The translations under genes and the position numbers were made by a program. The notes beneath the pieces were generated by a model. That model searched no databases. It was not told the DNA's origin and saw nothing but the letters and a program-made list of their open reading frames with translations. From NCBI GenBank assembly GCA_026390195.1, contig JAPLGK010000077.1, forward strand, positions 1 through 8,173: DNA of 8,173 bases. Reading direction: 5' to 3'. This DNA is from Caldisericota bacterium. Lineage in GTDB: Bacteria > Caldisericota > Caldisericia > Cryosericales > Cryosericaceae. Of this stretch, positions 6,406 through 8,173 are shown one piece after another. Numbering within the stretch: position 1 is the stretch's first letter; every line of letters begins with the position of its first letter.

Positions 6406-7729
6406 TACGATTGCGGTTCTCGCACCAACCTCCACAGACGCCCACACCTTCCTGGCAAAAAACAGCGACCGCGAACCGAACGAGGCCCAGCTCCTGACGG
6501 TTGTACCACACAGGACCCACAGCGAGCCAAGACTCAAGACGACCAACACTGAAGTCGATCAGGTCCCCGAAACGAACGCTACCTTGCTCTGCAGGCCCGT
6601 CTGGATGTGGGGTGCCGAGATGGGCGTCAACGAACATGGTGTCGCCATCGGCAACGAGGCGGTCTTCACGCGTGCCGGGTACGGTGCAACAGGACTGACC
6701 GGCATGGACTTGCTCAGGCTGGCTCTGGAACGCTGCGACAGTGCTCGTTCAGCTGTAGATGTGATCATAACGCTGCTGGAACAACATGGCCAGGGTGGCA
6801 ACTGTGGCTTCACCAAGCGGTCCTTCTACAACAACAGCTTCCTGGTCGCTGACACAACCGAGGCCTGGGTCCTGGAGACGGTCGGAAAGCAGTGGGCTCG
6901 CAAGAAAGTCAGCGGAACCGGGGCGATCTCCAACCTCCTGACGATCGGCTCCGACAGGGATGAGTTATCGCCAGGTGCCGAGGCCTTCGCCGAGCAGAAG
7001 CACCTGCGACACGGCGAGGACAAGATGGATTTCGCAGCCTCGTTCTCTGACCCTCTGTTCACGAAGTTTTCCAGAGCACGCGCGCGTCGAGCCAGCAGCC
7101 TCCGCTCTCTCAGTTCGGGCGCGCCAGCTACCGTGGCAACGATGAAAGCAGCGCTGCGTCAGCATGATGACCCGGGCTATGCTCTCAGGGCAGGCAGTGT
7201 CGGTTCGGTGTGCATGCATCTTGGCGGTCTCGTGGGTGATCAGACTGTCGGCAGCATGGTGGCAGACCTCGACAAGTCAGGTCCCGTCGCATGGGTCACG
7301 GGCGCATCGGCGCCGTGCATCGCTCTGTTCAAGCCGCTCGCCCTGGATGCCGAAGGCGCTGGCATTTTCGGTGAGGACCAACAGGAAGAGGCGCTCAACT
7401 ACTGGCTCGAGAACGAGCGCATCTCCCGGAACCTGCAGAACAACTATGCCGAGAAGCATCAGGCCATCGAGAAGTTGCGAGCCCCGCTCGAGCAGCGCTT
7501 CGAGGAAATGATGGCAGATGCCGCACCGGAGTACCACAAGCAAGCCGCGCGGGAGTGCTTCGAGCTGGAGAAAGAGTACCGTGTTTCCGTCTGGAAAGCG
7601 ATTGAGCCACTGGACCACCCGACGAGACACTCCCCCCTGTTCTCCCTGCAATGGCGGCGGGAGAACAGAGAACTCGTCCGTCGGTGGCCCGCCTACTCGC
7701 AGTCCTCGGAGAACGCCTCGACGGTATAG
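6398..7729 (+). CDS. Secernin-like peptidase, family C69 (N-terminal nucleophile type)
   Basis: Family C69 members are N-terminal-nucleophile hydrolases, including dipeptidases of lactic acid bacteria and animal secernins. ATG 6398 (443 residues) is preferred over GTG 6395 because of RBS spacing and because Met removal then exposes Cys2 (MCDT), the expected nucleophile. Other family marks are KNSDR 21-25, a tight match to the secernin N-terminus; GVNEHGVAIGNEAVF 76-90; NNSFLVADTTEAWVLE 145-160; and a C-terminal region with GSMVADL and IALFKPL. Residues about 325-400 are charged and probably helical. There is no signal peptide or membrane segment, so a cytoplasmic protein is likely. Substrate is unknown; dipeptidase activity is the family default, but secernins have doubtful peptidase activity. 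The last 37 nt overlap the convergent AMMECR1 gene. Confidence 0.88.
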   Translation: MCDTIAVLAPTSTDAHTFLAKNSDREPNEAQLLTVVPHRTHSEPRLKTTNTEVDQVPETNATLLCRPVWMWGAEMGVNEHGVAIGNEAVFTRAGYGATGLTGMDLLRLALERCDSARSAVDVIITLLEQHGQGGNCGFTKRSFYNNSFLVADTTEAWVLETVGKQWARKKVSGTGAISNLLTIGSDRDELSPGAEAFAEQKHLRHGEDKMDFAASFSDPLFTKFSRARARRASSLRSLSSGAPATVATMKAALRQHDDPGYALRAGSVGSVCMHLGGLVGDQTVGSMVADLDKSGPVAWVTGASAPCIALFKPLALDAEGAGIFGEDQQEEALNYWLENERISRNLQNNYAEKHQAIEKLRAPLEQRFEEMMADAAPEYHKQAARECFELEKEYRVSVWKAIEPLDHPTRHSPLFSLQWRRENRELVRRWPAYSQSSENASTV

Positions 7730-8173
7730 GTGAAGACTCTCAGACCCGGCTGAGAGAGGCTCTCCGTGTGGAGCCCAGCCTTGTGACAGAGAGCCTCGAG
7801 GAATCCATGGGCGTTGGGTAGCTGCTCCCAGACCTGTGGCAGGAATGTGGCCTGATAGACTCCGCGCTGAAGAATGACGCCGGGACGTGTTGCCGCCAGC
7901 TTCGATTGAAGGTCCGCCAGCGAGGAGAACGCGAGTTCAGCCGGACGAGAAAGCAGAGAGATCTCGATGCACAGGTCCCCAAACTCCGCCTCTTCGACAG
8001 GTTCGAACCGTGGGTCGCCAAATGCCGCCGAAAGCGCATTGGATGCGACTGCCTGCACCAGGGGAGAGACAGGCATAATGGTTCCGATACAGCCTCGCAG
8101 TTCTCCGTGCTCCGTCAGCGTGACAAACACCCCCTGGTCCTGCCAGAACTTGTCGTCAGGGAACTCCTGGCGC
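7693..8173 (-). CDS. AMMECR1-domain protein (5' partial)
   Basis: Read on the minus strand, the frame is open from the right edge and ends with TAG at 7693-7695; 160 codons plus one base are visible, including the stop. A GTG at 8130-8128 could start it, but the residues before it (FPDDKFWQDQGVFVTL) fit the family, so the gene continues beyond the window; the family is usually about 170-190 residues. Diagnostic motifs are GVFVTLTEHGELRGCIGTI (LRGCIG at 8100-8083), AAFGDPRFEPVEEAEF, IEISLLSRPAEL, PGVILQRGVYQATFLPQVWE, and FLEALCHKAGL near the end. The bacterial and archaeal forms often sit with Memo-like and radical SAM genes in the AmmeMemoRadiSam set, whose biochemical role is unsettled; such partners may lie to the right, outside the window. 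Confidence 0.9.
   Translation of the reverse strand, partial: RQEFPDDKFWQDQGVFVTLTEHGELRGCIGTIMPVSPLVQAVASNALSAAFGDPRFEPVEEAEFGDLCIEISLLSRPAELAFSSLADLQSKLAATRPGVILQRGVYQATFLPQVWEQLPNAHGFLEALCHKAGLHTESLSQPGLRVFTYTVEAFSEDCE
7737..7756. terminator. Possible hairpin just after the C69 stop (weak, no T-run)
   Basis: CTCTCAG (7737-7743) and CTGAGAG (7750-7756) form a perfect 7-bp inverted repeat around the loop ACCCGG, 7 nt past the C69 stop. It lies inside the 3' coding end of the AMMECR1 gene, so it could slow or stop C69 transcripts. It lacks a downstream T-run, so it is not a standard intrinsic terminator. Confidence 0.3.

Noticed and set aside
6251..6637. 128-codon minus-strand ORF across the intergenic region and C69 start
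   Set aside because: More than half overlaps the highly conserved C69 N-terminus on the other strand, and there is no motif or good RBS support.

Overview
The window is a gene-dense stretch of bacterial chromosome with no mobile element, CRISPR array, tRNA or rRNA that I can see. The sequence is moderately G+C-rich by eye. The gene order pheT–mutS2–exonuclease/DinG-like gene, and the N-terminal exonuclease fused to a DinG scaffold, recall Firmicutes-type arrangements. A secernin-like C69 peptidase and an AMMECR1-domain gene are also present, and these occur widely, including in deep-branching anaerobes and thermophiles. I cannot assign a phylum from this alone.

Layout: (1) 3-1307 (+), the 3' part of pheT (phenylalanyl-tRNA synthetase beta subunit), whose 5' part lies outside the window. 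(2) About 1289 or 1373 to 3676 (+), mutS2, with an intact MutS ATPase and a C-terminal Smr domain. Its conserved N-terminus lies upstream of the first ordinary start codon. (3) 3688-6198 (+), an 836-residue protein with an intact DEDDh 3'-5' exonuclease domain joined to a DinG/XPD-type helicase scaffold. (4) 6199-6397, a 199-bp intergenic region. (5) 6398-7729 (+), a secernin-like peptidase of family C69. (6) 7693-8173 (-), an AMMECR1-domain protein whose 5' end lies beyond the right edge. It converges on, and overlaps, the tail of the C69 gene.

pheT, mutS2 and the exonuclease/DinG-like gene are tightly packed on one strand and probably form one transcription unit: 11 bp separate mutS2 from the third gene, and the mutS2 ribosome-binding site lies inside the pheT end. 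This would link translation (PheT), ribosome rescue or DNA recombination control (MutS2 with Smr) and nucleic-acid trimming (the exonuclease). The C69 and AMMECR1 genes look like a separate convergent pair.

The most interesting observation is in gene 3. Its exonuclease motifs and all four expected Fe-S cysteines are present, but every helicase ATPase motif I can align (Walker A, DEAH box, motifs III, V and VI) is replaced. The reading frame stays full length. It therefore looks like a 'pseudo-helicase' kept as a Fe-S-bearing scaffold for an exonuclease. The second point of interest is the mutS2 start, where an ideal AGGAGG sits 6 nt before an ACG codon and no ATG, GTG or TTG lies in frame before the conserved N-terminus.
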